Positions 19,529-30,999 of a stretch of DNA of 64,000 bases are shown one piece after another. The DNA is from Mesotaenium endlicherianum (taxonomy: Eukaryota > Streptophyta > Zygnematophyceae > Zygnematales > Mesotaeniaceae), in assembly GCA_009602735.1 (NCBI GenBank), contig WELA01002751.1, positions 97,610 through 161,609 on the forward strand, read 5' to 3'. Position numbers and translations under genes: made by a program. Below the pieces are notes generated by a model. That model was not told the origin of the DNA. It ran no database searches and saw nothing but the letters and a program-made list of their open reading frames with translations. How positions within the stretch are numbered: the stretch's first letter is position 1; each line of letters begins with the position of its first letter.

Positions 19529-22295
19529 TCATCCCCCTCCTCAAGATGCGACGTCCTCGACGCATTGTGCAGATAACGTCTCAACTTACTCTTACAATGG
19601 GTCAAGTTGGCCTCTGGCTCCCAAGTGTTGTCGTCCGCATCGTAGCCCTTCCACTTGACCAGATACTCTTGAACAAGTCGTTGACCTCGCTTGACTCGTC
19701 GATCGCCGACAATCGCCTCCATTTCATACTCCAATACGTCATCGATCTCGACCGGTGGTGACGGTGTAGGTAGTTGTCCAGGATGTCCTTCATTCGGGTC
19801 AACGTCTGGCCGCAGACAACTGACATGGAACACATCATGGATACGCCAGACTGAAGGAAGTTCCAACTTGTAGGCCACTGGATTCTCCTGCTTGAGCACT
19901 ACAAAGGGACTTGTAAATCGTGCCCGCAGTTTCCTCTTGCCTGTGAAAGGTAGATTCTCAGTTGACAAGAGTACTTTGTCGCCCACATGGAATGTCACTT
20001 CCCTCCGATGCTTATTAGCATGCTTGACCTGCTCTTCTTGTGCCTTCCGTATAGACGTCTTAGCCATGTCCCAAGTCTTGGCCATCTGCTCCATAAACGC
20101 TTGTGTAGTAGGAAACTAAGTCTCCTTGGCCTTCTCCAACAAGATGTTCCCTGGATGATATACTTCTCGCCCATAAACCATAGCGAATGGTGACTGCTTG
20201 GTCGATCCCTGCATGCTGTTGTTGTAGGCAAATTCCAACCCTGGTAGCTTCTTGTCCCACTCTGAAGGGTCCTCCATAGTAAAACTCCTGAGCACCTCTT
20301 GCAGAGATCTGTTGAGCCTCTCTCTCTGCTCGTCTGTCTGAGGATGATAGGAAGTGCTCATACTCAACTTGGTCCCCATCAAAGTAAACAATGACCGCCA
20401 AAAGTTGCTAGTAAATCTCGGATCCCGGTCTGAAACAATCACCTTCGGCAACCCATGTAGCCTGAAAATATGATCGAAGAATAGTCGTGCCACATCCGCT
20501 GCCGTACAAGTCTCCTTCATAGGAATGAAGTGAGCCATCTTGCTGAGTCTATCAAATACAATCCAAACTGCATCGTGCCCTTGACCACTAACTGGTAACG
20601 ACGTGATGAAGTCCATAGCAATCTGCTCCCAAGGATACTCTGGAATAGGCAGGGGCTGCAATGTACCTCCCTTCTTTTGATTTGGTGTCTTGTTATGCTG
20701 ACACGCATCGCAACTCCTGATCCACTCCTCGATGTCCTTGTCCATATTTCTCCAATAGTATTCTCGCTTCAGCACGCTTGCCATCTTCTCGTTTCCAAAG
20801 TGTCCAGCATATAAGCAATCATGATGCTCCGCAAGTAGTAAGTCTCGTAGCTCCTTGATGTCAGGTACCACCACTCTCTTGGAATCACCATAGTACCATA
20901 TGCCGTCCTTCTTGTGCATACTTGAGTTGAACTCAGCTGCTCCACCGTCGACAAAGTCTGGGTCCTCTTCATAACCTCTCTGGAGCTTCTTCTTGAAGTC
21001 CACAATCTCCTTGATGACTGAGACAGCTGCAAGGTCACACCTCCTGGATAAAGCGTCTGCAGGGTTGATCTTCCCAGGTAAGTACTCAATCTTGTGGTCA
21101 AACTGTTGCAGAAACTCCATCCACCTTGCCTGTCTTGGTGTCAACGTTGGTTGCGTCATAAACTTCTCCAAGCTTTTGTAATCGATCTTGATGAACACCT
21201 TCCGGCCGTCCACACAACATCGCCAAATCCTCAAAGCCTGGATAATAGCCAACATCTCCCGCTCGTGTGCTGCATAATTCTGCTCAGCAGGACTCAACAT
21301 CCTGCTCTCATATGCCACAGGTTGTAATCCCTTGCCTTGATCCTGGAGAAGAATGGCTCCCACTGCAAAGTTTGATGCGTTCGTGATGATGGTGAAAGGA
21401 AGCTTTGGACTTGCGATTGCCAACACAGGTGCCTGTGCCAACATCACCTTAATCTTCTCAAAGGCTTGCTGCTCCTTGTCACCCCATAGCCACTTCTCCT
21501 GCTTCTTCAACATGTCCGTGAGCGGCGCACACACCTTGGCAAATCCTTCAATGAAGCGTCGATAATAGTTTGCCATGCCTGGGAAACTCCTGAGTTGATG
21601 AATATCAGCAGGTACCGGCCAATCTCTGACTGCTTGCACCTTCTTCTGCTCCACCTTGACTCCTTCAGCTCCCACTATATGTCCAAGAATTTCGACTTCA
21701 TTAAGACAGAAGTTGCACTTGCTCATCTTCCTATACGGCTTTTGATCTCTCAAGACCTCCAACACCTTCCTCAGATGCTCCACATGCTCCTCCAAGGTCT
21801 TCGAATAGATCAGGATGTCGTCCAAAATACCACCACAAACTGGTCCAAGTAGGGTCTGAAGATACTATTCATGAGTCCCATAAATGTAGCAGGTGCATTG
21901 GTCAATCCAAAAGGCATGACTGTGAACTCCAATAAACCATAGCGAGTCCTGAAAGCAGTCTTTCGAACGTCTCCTTCCGCAATCCGTACCTGGTGATAGC
22001 CACTCCTCAAATCGATCTTCGAGAAATACTTCGCCCCGACAAGCCTGTCAATCAACTCGTCCACTCGTGGAAGTGGGTACCTGTTCTTGATGGTGACCTT
22101 GTTGAGAGCCCGGTAGTCAACACACATCCTCATAGTCCCATCCTTCTTCTTCACAAATAAGATTGGCGCTGCAAATGGAGACTCGCTGGGTCGGATGAAT
22201 CCCTTCTCCAATAACTCTGTCAGCTGCTTCTTCAACTCGTCCAACTCCGCAAACGATTGACGATAGGCGGGTCTCACTGGTGGCTTGCTCCCTGG
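19516..22295 (-). pseudogene. Chromovirus pol: RT, RNase H, integrase, chromodomain
   Basis: Minus strand. RT fingers and palm (22,277-21,830: [32 protein letters not shown]), then DDILIYSK. One base is missing exactly at the catalytic F-x-D-D motif (about 21,825), which breaks the frame. RNase H (about 21,330-21,000) and the integrase HHCC finger (HHDCLYAGHFG...CDACQ) follow. The DDE core has all three acids visible (AMDFITSL; VSDRDPRF; YHPQTDEQRERLN). An in-frame TAG at 20,116-20,118 cuts off the C-terminal part. The chromodomain is at about 19,690-19,585 (YLVKWKGYDADDNTWEP), ending inside the LTR. The polypurine tract GAGGAGGGGGATGA overlaps the coding end next to the LTR. Another stop (TAA near 22,296) separates RT from protease. 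Confidence 0.92.
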
Positions 22296-23140
22296 TTACA
22301 ACTCAATCTTGTGCTCCATAGCTCTCTCTGGAGGTAATCCTGCAGGTAGCTCTTCAGGAAATACGCACTTGAACTCCTCAAACAGCGCCTTAATTTGGGC
22401 AGGCATCTCAGCAGGCTTCTTCTCTTGAGCAGTTGGGCTCTGCTTCTTCTGAGCAAGGGGATCAGACACCACTACTTGCTCCTCCGGCGATGTACATTCG
22501 CCCAGGCTGTTAGGATTCACGCTTGCTCCATCTGATGACCTGGCCAGGGCCACCGAAACAAGGTACATCTCCTTCACCTGATTCGCCCTGCATAGCTTCT
22601 TAACTTGCAGGCTCGACAGAAGACAGTTACTTGTGGTTGTATCTACCTCCACCTGTTTCGCTGTCTCCATTCGACCATCACGCCCTTGGACCTTCACTTG
22701 TCCTGTGTTCCAGCGCACTTGAGGGTTGGCTTTTCTCAGCCATGGTCGGCCCAGTATCACCTCATGGTGACCTAACTCTGCCTGCTCCATAATTTCAGTA
22801 CTCCGATGCCCCGCTACTTCCACGTGAATAGCTTCTGTAGGTGCACCACACTTGAGTTTCTGCCCATTCGTCAAAATTGCCTCCTTAGGCTCATATTGCT
22901 TCTGCACAGGGATTTGCCACTCTTTCACCAACTTCTTGTGCACAAAATTTGCACTTGCGCCACTGTCAACCATACACTTCGCCTTGTTGCCGTCGACTAC
23001 TCCTTCCACGATAATAGGCTTGTCAACGTCTCGTCCTTTGCTTCTCGGCAGGCTCCTGGGGATAACCTTCTTGTGAGTTCTTGTCTCCACGCCAGTAGAC
23101 ACCCCAGAACGACTTACTGGCGTCCTCCTTTTTCCTGCTG
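22296..23140 (-). pseudogene. Chromovirus protease region
   Basis: Minus-strand frame with retropepsin-like KCMVDSGASANFVHKKL (D-S-G-A active site intact), followed by the flap/second-half region and a Pro/Ala linker toward RT (ALFEEFKCVFPEELPAGLPP, the typical Ty3 RT lead-in). It ends at a TAA where a related sequence would read Glu-Leu-x-Pro-Gly, consistent with a C to T change. It is in a different frame from the zinc knuckle of Gag. Confidence 0.88.
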
Positions 23141-24145
23141 TTGAGGTTGCTTGGCCTTCACATGACAATCTCGAGCCTGATGCCCAAGCTTGGCACAATC
23201 ATAGCACGGTCCTCTCGGTTTAAAATTTTGCTGCCTGCGCTGGTACTGAACAAGTCCCAACTCCATAGGTACTGGACCTTGAACACTTGTGCTTGGCGCT
23301 TGAGATCCAAAGTGTCGATATCCTCTAAAGTTGTGGCTGCCCCACTGCCTCTAGCTATACTCCACAGCGTCGACCCTTGTTGCCAATGCCATCATTTCCC
23401 CAAGACTGGTAGGGTCCTTGAGCGCCACTTCCTTGGCCACAGTTGGCTTGAGTCCCCTCTTGAACTTGTCCATCATCTCTGACTCGTGCATGGATGGGCA
23501 TTGAAGCACCAGCTCGTTGAAGCGCGAAACATACTCCTGAACGCTTGCTCGTTGACGAAGGCGCACCAATAGATCTCGAGCGGTAGCCTCGGGTGCAATA
23601 GGTTGAAATGGCCTCTTCAAGCCTTCAAAGAGCTGATCAACAGTAGCGGGAACTCCAGCCAGCTGCTCTTCTCGTTCATACCAAGCTCCAGCACTCTTCC
23701 GCAGCAAAGTTATGACAAAGGCAACGTGCCTGTTGGGCGTGATCGCAGAATACTCCATAAACTTCCTCACTCCAAAAATTCATTGATGAACCGGCGGCGA
23801 TCCATGCTCTCCAGTATAAACTTCAGGCTTAGGCGCACGCACTCCTGATGCGGGTGGAATAACTGGTTGCATCACTGGGTTAACATGAATTGGTGGTACA
23901 ACGGGTGCAGGTGCCAAACTTGTCGAAGCGGCATTCCCAACAACAACCCGCACCATTCTCTCCACCTCCGCGCGCATATTTTGTTGAAATTGGGCGTAGA
24001 CTTCTCCTCCAATTGCATTTGCCATTTGCCTTAGCATCGCCTGCATCTCCTCTTGCTCTCTAGACATTATTGGTGCTGCCTGCTGCCCCGCGCGCTCAAC
24101 ATGCTTGACATGTTCGCCTCCTCCAGCTGCCGGCTGCAACTCCAT
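23141..24145 (-). pseudogene. Chromovirus Gag
   Basis: Starts MELQPAAGGG at 24,145, about 40 bp after the 5' LTR. The N-terminal helical part (EEMQAMLRQMAN) is followed by a Pro-rich spacer and a TGA near 23,780. The capsid continues in another frame (about 23,770-23,351: GAWYEREEQLAG, QEYVSRFNELVLQCP), ends at a TAG near 23,351, and is followed by a CCHC knuckle CYDCAKLGHQARDC at about 23,200-23,160. At least one frameshift and one stop break it. Confidence 0.85.
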
Positions 24146-24184
24146 AATATGATATATGCAAACTAGCCCAGCCTTGGTACCAGA

Positions 24185-24928
24185 TGAAAGGGGCAGAGTG
24201 CCCTAATGGAAGCATAGTCATTCACGAGGAAAAGAACTAGTTGCAATTATACTAAAGAGTGCAGCGACATATCACTAACAAAGCTTAGGAAATATATTCA
24301 ACATTTTCAGTGGCAAGAAACTGCTTACAAATGATGTAGGATGAAAGGCCTTGTCATTACAAACCCGTAGAAATTTACAGAAGTGAAAACTGATAAGAAA
24401 CAAGAAAGTTCTGCCTATTTATAATTTTCTGCCTAAGTGCTCCTTCCTAGGAGGAAGCTACGGATTTTTCTAAGTGTTCGTCAAATTGTCCCTTCCAGAA
24501 TATTCGTGAGTAAGCCAGATCAGTCTAATCTGACGTGTCGGGCCGAATTGACGTCCACATACATGCATCGACATTACTAGGATATTCTATCTTAGACGCG
24601 CTAGGCTAAACCGAAACTTCCAGGTAAATCTACCTAGTCGGCACTTCGCGTCAGCCGAACTTACGTGAAGGTTCAAGTTCATTCTAACGGGCCAGATCGC
24701 TCGACGCTGTCGGTCAATCCGACGGTCGCGCTCACCGCGAATTAAGGACAGTCGTCAACCGACCTCAAAACTAATTATACTTCGGAAATCCGTGACTCTC
24801 TCAATACTTGACCAAATTCGATAAACTTTATATCAAAATGACCAAAAACATGCACTCTGTACTAGTATACAATCAAAACATACTTTCATGAAACTCAAAA
24901 TTGCACTTTATAAACTTATGACCTTACA
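24185..24928 (-). mobile_element. 5' LTR of the chromovirus (family A, 744 bp)
   Basis: TG...CA ends. On the minus strand it is followed after two bases by TGGTACCAAGGCTGGG, a candidate primer binding site unlike that of family C. This LTR has no nested insertion and serves as the family reference. Confidence 0.93.
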
Positions 24929-25597
24929 TTCGGCTTAGGCTTACTAGGCCCTCTGCCACCACCACTAGTGGTTTGAGAACCCAGTTGGTCTTTGTCCCGC
25001 AGCAAAAATATTATGATTCTTTTGTCCTCCTGCTGGGACTGATACATGCTCGCCGTTTGCGATTGCATTTGCACAAATAATGCTCCCAAATCCACACTCT
25101 GAGGTGGGAGTCTAGCAAATGCAGCAGTAGCAGTGGCATCCACTCGCTGAGTAGTGTCCTCAACAGTCCCTCTCGCTCCTGCAACAGCAATTCCTGTCGC
25201 ATTCAGCCGGTCACGAATTTGACCTAAGGGTACATTAAGTTGTACAGCAGGAGGTGGGTTCAGAACATTGGCCCTTGCTGCCATAAGTTCTTCAACAGTG
25301 CGCTCGTCCGCTGGCCGTCCTTTCCTCCTTTCTGTATCTTCAGCAGCTTTTGCTAATCGTTCGGCTTCTTCTGACTCTCTCCTCCTCAGCCTGGTGTGCT
25401 GCGACTGCAGCAATAGCAACTGCCTCATCTGCAGCCTCTCTAGCTGCAGTATCTGCCACTGCTTCAGAATAGGTACGGGTTTTCGCTACATGGCTTTCAG
25501 CCTGTTTTTCGACATTTTAGTTATCCTGAATCTCCATGTCTCGGGAGTTGCTAGTTTGAGACCTTGTCCTTACCGTACAAAGAAGATTGTGATAATC
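24929..25597 (-). pseudogene. R1 gag, 5' fragment
   Basis: Minus-strand equivalent of the first half of Gag at 362-1828 (ADERTVEELMAARANVLNPP, QLNVPLGQIRDRLNA, PPQSVDLGALFVQMQSQ). The initiator ATG of R0 is ACG here (CTTACCGTAC in place of CTTACCATAC on the plus strand), an in-frame TAA follows soon after, and a frameshift lies near 25,375. It joins the 17,755-18,276 fragment across the chromovirus. Confidence 0.87.
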
Positions 25598-25609
25598 GCT
25601 CCGATACCA
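25598..25609 (-). promoter_or_regulatory. Primer binding site of R1 (tRNA-iMet type)
   Basis: TGGTATCGGAGC on the minus strand, one base from the C LTR at 25,611; identical to the R0 site. Confidence 0.75.
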
Positions 25610-25610
25610 C

Positions 25611-26329
25611 TGAAATGAATCGACTTACCAAATAGGCGATTAACAATTAATGAAGATTTTTATATCAGCAAGTAATCTTTATGGTATTTTCTGTTGATTG
25701 ATTAAACAGCAAAAGACAACACACTAGCAGTGGACAATACTCGCAAGTCAAATGTAAGTAAACTAGCATCAATAATGTAATCAGTAAATTCATACGTAAG
25801 CAAGGCTAGAAGACAATATCAAATGCTTCTGGCCTTGAATTCAGATCTCTCTCCGTAAGCTGTACAAGAGAGTTGGCCTCGTTTTCGAATGCCGAACTCG
25901 AGAGCAATACCTAGCATATGTACATGGAATGAGTTTACTGTTCAACGGCCAGTGCGATGGCACCGCCTACCCGGGAGTTAACCACGTTGGTAGGACCTCG
26001 GTTAACCAAATCCACCGGCCAGCTCCCATCATCCCAAGTCGCCATCCATCCTAAGGAGGTCATTTGGCCATTCATCTAGCACACCACACTTAGATGCATA
26101 TCTAGGCAGTTTGCTGCTGTCAAGTACGGAAGTCAGCTGGCTGTCAAAGAATGTGTTAGCAAGCTGACCTAGTTGACTTCAGCATTCTGCTCCGAGCTGA
26201 GTCATTATACTGTTAATGTTATAAAGTTCAGCAAAGTAAATATTAACTAAATTTCAACAGGCGAAACCTATTTAACATTTATATTGATTGAAATAAATAT
26301 TATATCTACCAATATACTGATTCATTACA
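25611..26329 (-). mobile_element. 5' LTR of R1 (family C, 719 bp)
   Basis: TGAAATGAATCG ... GATTCATTACA, homologous over its whole length to 1863-2583. It drives R1 gag leftward. The matching 3' LTR was not found; the inverted C copy at 11,479 has the wrong orientation. Confidence 0.87.
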
Positions 26330-27059
26330 CAATTGCAGATGGCGCCTTGGCTTGCCTCATCCCACCTCTCTCTTGCTCATACCTTTGTTCACTCCGTCTT
26401 GCTTAGCTTAGCACTTCCACCCTCACTCTCTTTGTTTTTTTCTCTTTGCCATGTCCTTCCACGCAGAGGTCTCCGTGTTCGTTTCTACCTCCTGGTGGTA
26501 GCAGTCTCTGCTCGCTATCAATTTCGCCCGACTCACGCCTTTGTTGACGTCCACAATGCGCTAGTCACTGATCAACGACTTCTTCGTCTATGCACGCGAT
26601 GCTGCACGCACGCCCTTTGTCTACAGGTGCCGCTCAACCGCTTACCCGACACTCTGCTCAATGCTAGACGTCTATCCCGCTACAACGCTCCAGACCTTTT
26701 CACTAAAGTACATCCTCCTTGGTTTCTTCCATAGGTCCTCGCTAGAGATCCCTACTCTTCGATCTTTTCGATCCCTGACATCTTCAACTTATATGTCGGT
26801 TAGCCTCTTCAGCCCCTCCACCTTACCTGGAAGAGGTGTTTCATAGTTGGCCCTTGGGGCTGGTTCTCCATAAGCTATTCCTCTCTCTCTCTCTCTCAGG
26901 ATAGTAGTGTAGGTTCATAAATTTCATACTTTTAGTTTGCTTATTTTCACCGAGGCAGTGTGCTTTTCATTCATTTAGCACCAGGGGGATTCTTACCCAC
27001 TGCCACCTAGCATACTTTTCCTCAAAGTGCATGTCACCGACATTTGTGGTCCACGACAA
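26330..27059. other. Unassigned spacer with short CT repeat
   Basis: No recognised gene or LTR. A (CT) run lies at about 26,880-26,897. A plus-strand open frame of 133 codons from 26,333 is hydrophobic and low in information and matches nothing I recognise. Confidence 0.35.
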
Positions 27060-27360
27060 TTTGGAATGCGACAAAATGCTGAATTTTACTTATGATTCAG
27101 CATACTGACTCAGCCAACTGGCGCATTTCTATCTAAGTCAGTTTCTGACTCAATTGTAGCCACTTAGTCGACCGCGTTAAGTGAGATAGCAGATTGCCTA
27201 GTTATGTATCTATTGTGATGTGCCAGTAGATAAATGGCCACATGACGTCCAAGAAGCATGGCAATTTGGAATAATAGGAGATAGGTAGCAATTTGTTTTA
27301 CAAGATCCTAGCGACATGGTTAAGTTTTGTGTAGATAGTGTTATCGCGTTGATAAAAACC
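27060..27360 (+). repeat. Old, diverged LTR C-like fragment
   Basis: Order and wording of short blocks match the inverted C LTR at 11,640-11,890 (CCTAGTTATGTATCTA, TAAATGGCCA, ATGGCAATTTGGAATAATAG, CGACATGGTTAAG), but with many substitutions. It is an older relative of family C. Confidence 0.6.
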
Positions 27361-27362
27361 AA

Positions 27363-28448
27363 CCACAAAAGCTTCGAAAATTTTAACCAACGTTTACACC
27401 AAGACAGAGAAGATGGATAGAGTTTCTGCAACAAGTTCGACCACAAAATTTTGTACTTCCCTGCTGTCTGGTCCCTCGATAATCTAGTCAGAGTCATCAG
27501 GGTACGGAGGGTGCTAATAGGTCTAGTGGTTTGTTGGATTAGGGTGGTAGGTGAGGATTTTCATAGCTCATTTCTAATGCTGTGTTGCATTCCTATTAGC
27601 TGCCTATTAATGCCCAGTTTGGACGTCTAGTGTTCTTTTTCATTTCCAGCTCATAAGTTGTGGAATTTTCCCCTTCGTAGAGGAAGTTTTACTCACTAGC
27701 ACCTATGTAGTGAAACGGATAGGATAAAGTACTTAGTAAAATGCAATACTTTATCTATTCAAGACAAGGATTTTTGAACATAAGTGGTAGCTTCTTGAAA
27801 GAGAGATGGCTTCTTGAAAGTTAATATATTTTTGAAATTTGGCGAGTACAAGAGTGATTCTTGAATACCTTTCTATGTTCTAGCTCTTGTTTATATATTT
27901 GCTACATAAGTGATTTTTAGGAAGGTGCATATTGATGTGTTGGCACCTAACACATCCCAAAACTTGTCACCTCTTTCTAGAATAATGTACACATGTCCTG
28001 TTGACCTAAAATATTTGACTTTTGCCACATGGAGTTCTTCTAGGTCCTTCCTCTAACTTCGAAAATGCCTTAGAAGGTTCAAAGGACATGAACCAAGTCA
28101 CTAGAGTATCTATTCATCCTTGAATCCACACAATAGTACTTTAAGTATATTCAAAAGCATTTAAATAAAAGCAAACTAATGTATTAAAACTCAAATCACT
28201 ACAACCTAGATTAACCAGTTCATGTTGAGTCGCGGAACAGTCCCCTCATTGAGTCATCCTCTTGCCTCGCGAGGGTCCTTGCCTTTAAGCCAAATATGAT
28301 GCCTAGTCCCTTCCAACAGTCCGAGTCACGACATTGGTGAAATTAACCCTGTAGACGCTTTATCTAGAAGGTTTGACCTCACACCTGTCTCGGTCATCAA
28401 GAAGAGTATGGACTCCAAAGAGAAGCTTCAAGCTCGAGCTAAGGCTTA
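27363..28448 (+). pseudogene. Plus-strand RNase H relic of an A-type chromovirus
   Basis: 27,363-27,490 translates piecewise to a decayed version of the RNase H segment KSLEKF...FDHKIEYLPG of the chromovirus at about 21,100-21,180. 28,339-28,448 continues with INPVDALSRRFDLTPVSVIKK. The two pieces are split by a solo B LTR (27,716-28,203) and by unmatched sequence. Confidence 0.7.
27716..28203. mobile_element. Solo LTR family B (488 bp)
   Basis: TGTAGTGAAACGG ... AATCACTACA with the 5 bp duplication ACCTA on both sides (27,711-27,715 and 28,204-28,208). It is more diverged from the other B copies than they are from each other, so it is older. Confidence 0.92.
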
Positions 28449-30999
28449 AGGCATTTATGTGCGTGAAAGAGGTACGAGCAAGGTGGTAATTTATTTCATT
28501 TCATCGCAAAGGAGTAGGAGAAAGAAGAAAGCAGGGCGCGAAGAGGAAGTTCTTAACAAGGAGCCGAAGAGCCACGCTTTTGCCGTCGTTTTCATATTTT
28601 CTTTTGTTCTTACCATCCAACTTTGTACAATAAGTTAGCAAATAGAACTTTGCAGGAAGGATTGATTCTCTGCAGATTATCTACTGCAGATTTGATATGC
28701 TAGGACATTTTAAGGCAGGAATTAGGACAAACACCAAGGCGTACGCAAAGAGCACATGAAATGGTGAGTTGCTATTTGAAGTCTAAGTTTTTGAAAGTCC
28801 CTTATGCGAAAGCAATCATTAGAGAAAGGGTCTGAATGAAGAATCGAGAAAGATAAGGTTGCAGTGAAAAATTGATAAGCGTGGTTAAGAGCAAAGAGGC
28901 GACACCAAACCATCATGTGTTGCTGTAGGTTTAGAGTTCTTAAGTTCATACTCATAAATTTAAAGCAAAAGCCCGTGAAGGCGACTTACAATGAATCTTG
29001 TTTTCTTTGATATTGTTTAAGTGATATTCGCAATCTACAATTCCTCTGAACGAGTCAGCATGGACGAAGAGCAACATGTAATAGTCATTTCGACACCGTG
29101 TATGGAGAACTAAGATATCCAATTCCTTTTGCAAAAATATGTATGCCTTTGAAAGAGAAGGATGTGAGTGAGCTCACTGTGTGAACACTAAGTCCGCTAA
29201 TCGAGGACTTGGCCTCTGCAAGTTCAGTTCGACCTGGAAGCAGACTCAACCAGGTACAGCCAGCCACCGACACGTGCAAGGTCAACCTTTGTTGATCAAC
29301 CAAGTCAAAAACTTCACTACAAGGGCCACCAACAAAGTCAACCAGGTCCTTGAAACACGTGTGGACTACCTTCACCGACATGGATAGGCACGTCATCAGT
29401 GAAGGTGTCATATTCAAGCGACCCGTCTTCAAAACTGAAAAATTTAGCGCATTCCCCCCCGTGGTCCCCAGCACCATAACGACGGCAATAGCCTCTGTGT
29501 TAGCCCTGACAGGGGGTCCTCTGGGAAATGATAGGACTTTGACGAGGGTTGAGTGGGGCAAAACGCTTTATCATTGGGGGGGGATCGTTACATCCGAATC
29601 TAATCCAATTCTTTTGGCAAGGGTGATTTCCTCCAGGCTTCAGGTTTATGCTGGCTCAGGCTGGCCAATGGCACACAAGGCAGTGTCGGTGTTCAGGCGT
29701 CTGTTGCAACAAGGTCACATTTAATAATTATTAGATGGTGCCATATCGCGCTGCAACATTTGTCCACAAGCGTCTAGTGCACCACAGCCTGTCAGCGGCC
29801 CAATCCCATCCAGTTCGTGCACATTATGTGGAATCGAGAACATCCAAGACATGCACTCGACATTTTTGGACTACAGTAGAATTCATGCGATTGTGTGTCT
29901 GCGCGACCTCGTCAAATACATCCGCCGAAACGAAACTTTACGTGAAAGACGGTCAAAGATTTTGTGAGCATGATATCACATGCTTTACCGCTGGTTGCTG
30001 CTGGTTAATTGCTGCTGGTGACTGCAGGGAGCAGTTGGGAGCTTGTTCTTGGCCAATAGATTTGCGGTACATTGCGGGTCAACATGAATCATGCGCGCTC
30101 TTGGGTCGCTCTAAGCACCTCTGACCGGTTGATAATTTATGACTGGTAACTGACCTTATTTTCCCATGAATAAATTAGAAGTAATCTACCGTAGAAAGGG
30201 AAAAGATTTACGAAATCGAAGCCATCGACAAGTCGCATCAGGCGGTTATCGCAGCCCGCCCGGCGTCAAGAAATCTCATGGTTTGCATCAAGCCTATATT
30301 GGCCAAATTTTCCAACCAAAAAATCGTCACCAGTCAGACCGTCGCCGCTGTAGATAGGATGTGCTTTTGTATACAACCTCGGGGGAACGTCGTAGTAAAT
30401 GGGCGTTAGTAGCTACTAGCATATATGAGTAGGAAACTCTAAGCCACAGGCAAGGTCAGGTAGATAGCTGTTTACGGCGACTTTCTTGAATGTAGAGGTA
30501 TCAAGATCATAAGGAGCTCGCGAGATAAGTTTGACGTATTCCGCATCATTGAGCGATTTACCTCAGTCTTACCTCAGTCATCCAGGTATGGCAAAAGATA
30601 TGCCGCGCATTTGTCAATTTCCCGTATGAGCTTTCTTTTCCTGGTTTTACCTTTGTAGCCTGCCATTTCCGAGTGAATCATTGTCCTGATTACCTTGAGG
30701 ATAGCTAATAACTCGGCAGGTCATGTCTAAAAAGTTTGGATAGCTGTAGCCGGTCTTAATGTACGACTTATGGCTTGACATTCTTTCGTTCTATACGTGT
30801 TATGCCTGATAGTCTTGACCTTTGACTGCTTGTCTGCAGGTACTTCAGCCACGCGCCGTGGTTACTCCTGCAGGAAGGAAAGCGGCCTTTGCCGAAGTGT
30901 TCAAAGTTGGTCCAAGAGCTTTTCTGCTGGGTAGTGGAGTATTGAAACAATAGTTTCTGAGTTACCACTGTTTTAGGACGCGAGTACAGGTTTACAAGA
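28449..30999. other. Intergenic region before the tubby-like gene
   Basis: No coding region that I can support. This is the transition from retroelement relics to single-copy genes. The last few hundred bases (about 30,600-30,999) probably hold the promoter and 5' untranslated region of the tubby-like gene. Open frames near 29,085-30,124 have no recognisable domains. Confidence 0.45.

Larger units (their letters stand above)
18277..24928 (-). mobile_element. Complete chromovirus (LTR family A) inserted in R1 gag
   Basis: Full structure on the minus strand: 5' LTR 24,185-24,928, gag, protease, RT, RNase H, integrase, chromodomain, a polypurine tract directly before the 3' LTR, and 3' LTR 18,277-19,528. 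The two LTRs are both 744 bp once the nested B LTR and its duplication are subtracted, and differ by several substitutions in the first 50 bases, so the insertion is not recent. The flanking bases are TTTTG and TTCGG; compared with intact gag (TTTCGGC) this fits a 4 bp duplication, TTCG, with a C to T change on the left. The proteins carry several stops and frameshifts (see coding entries). Confidence 0.93.

Noticed and set aside
18277-24928. Possible endogenous retrovirus with env
   Set aside because: There is no open frame between the chromodomain and the LTR and the polypurine tract follows directly; it is a chromovirus-type retrotransposon.
26333-26734. 133-codon plus-strand frame
   Set aside because: No recognised domain, lies in repeat-rich spacer, and has no splice or homology support.
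29085-29561. 158-codon minus-strand frame
   Set aside because: No motif recognised; the opposite strand is also open; not enough to call a gene.
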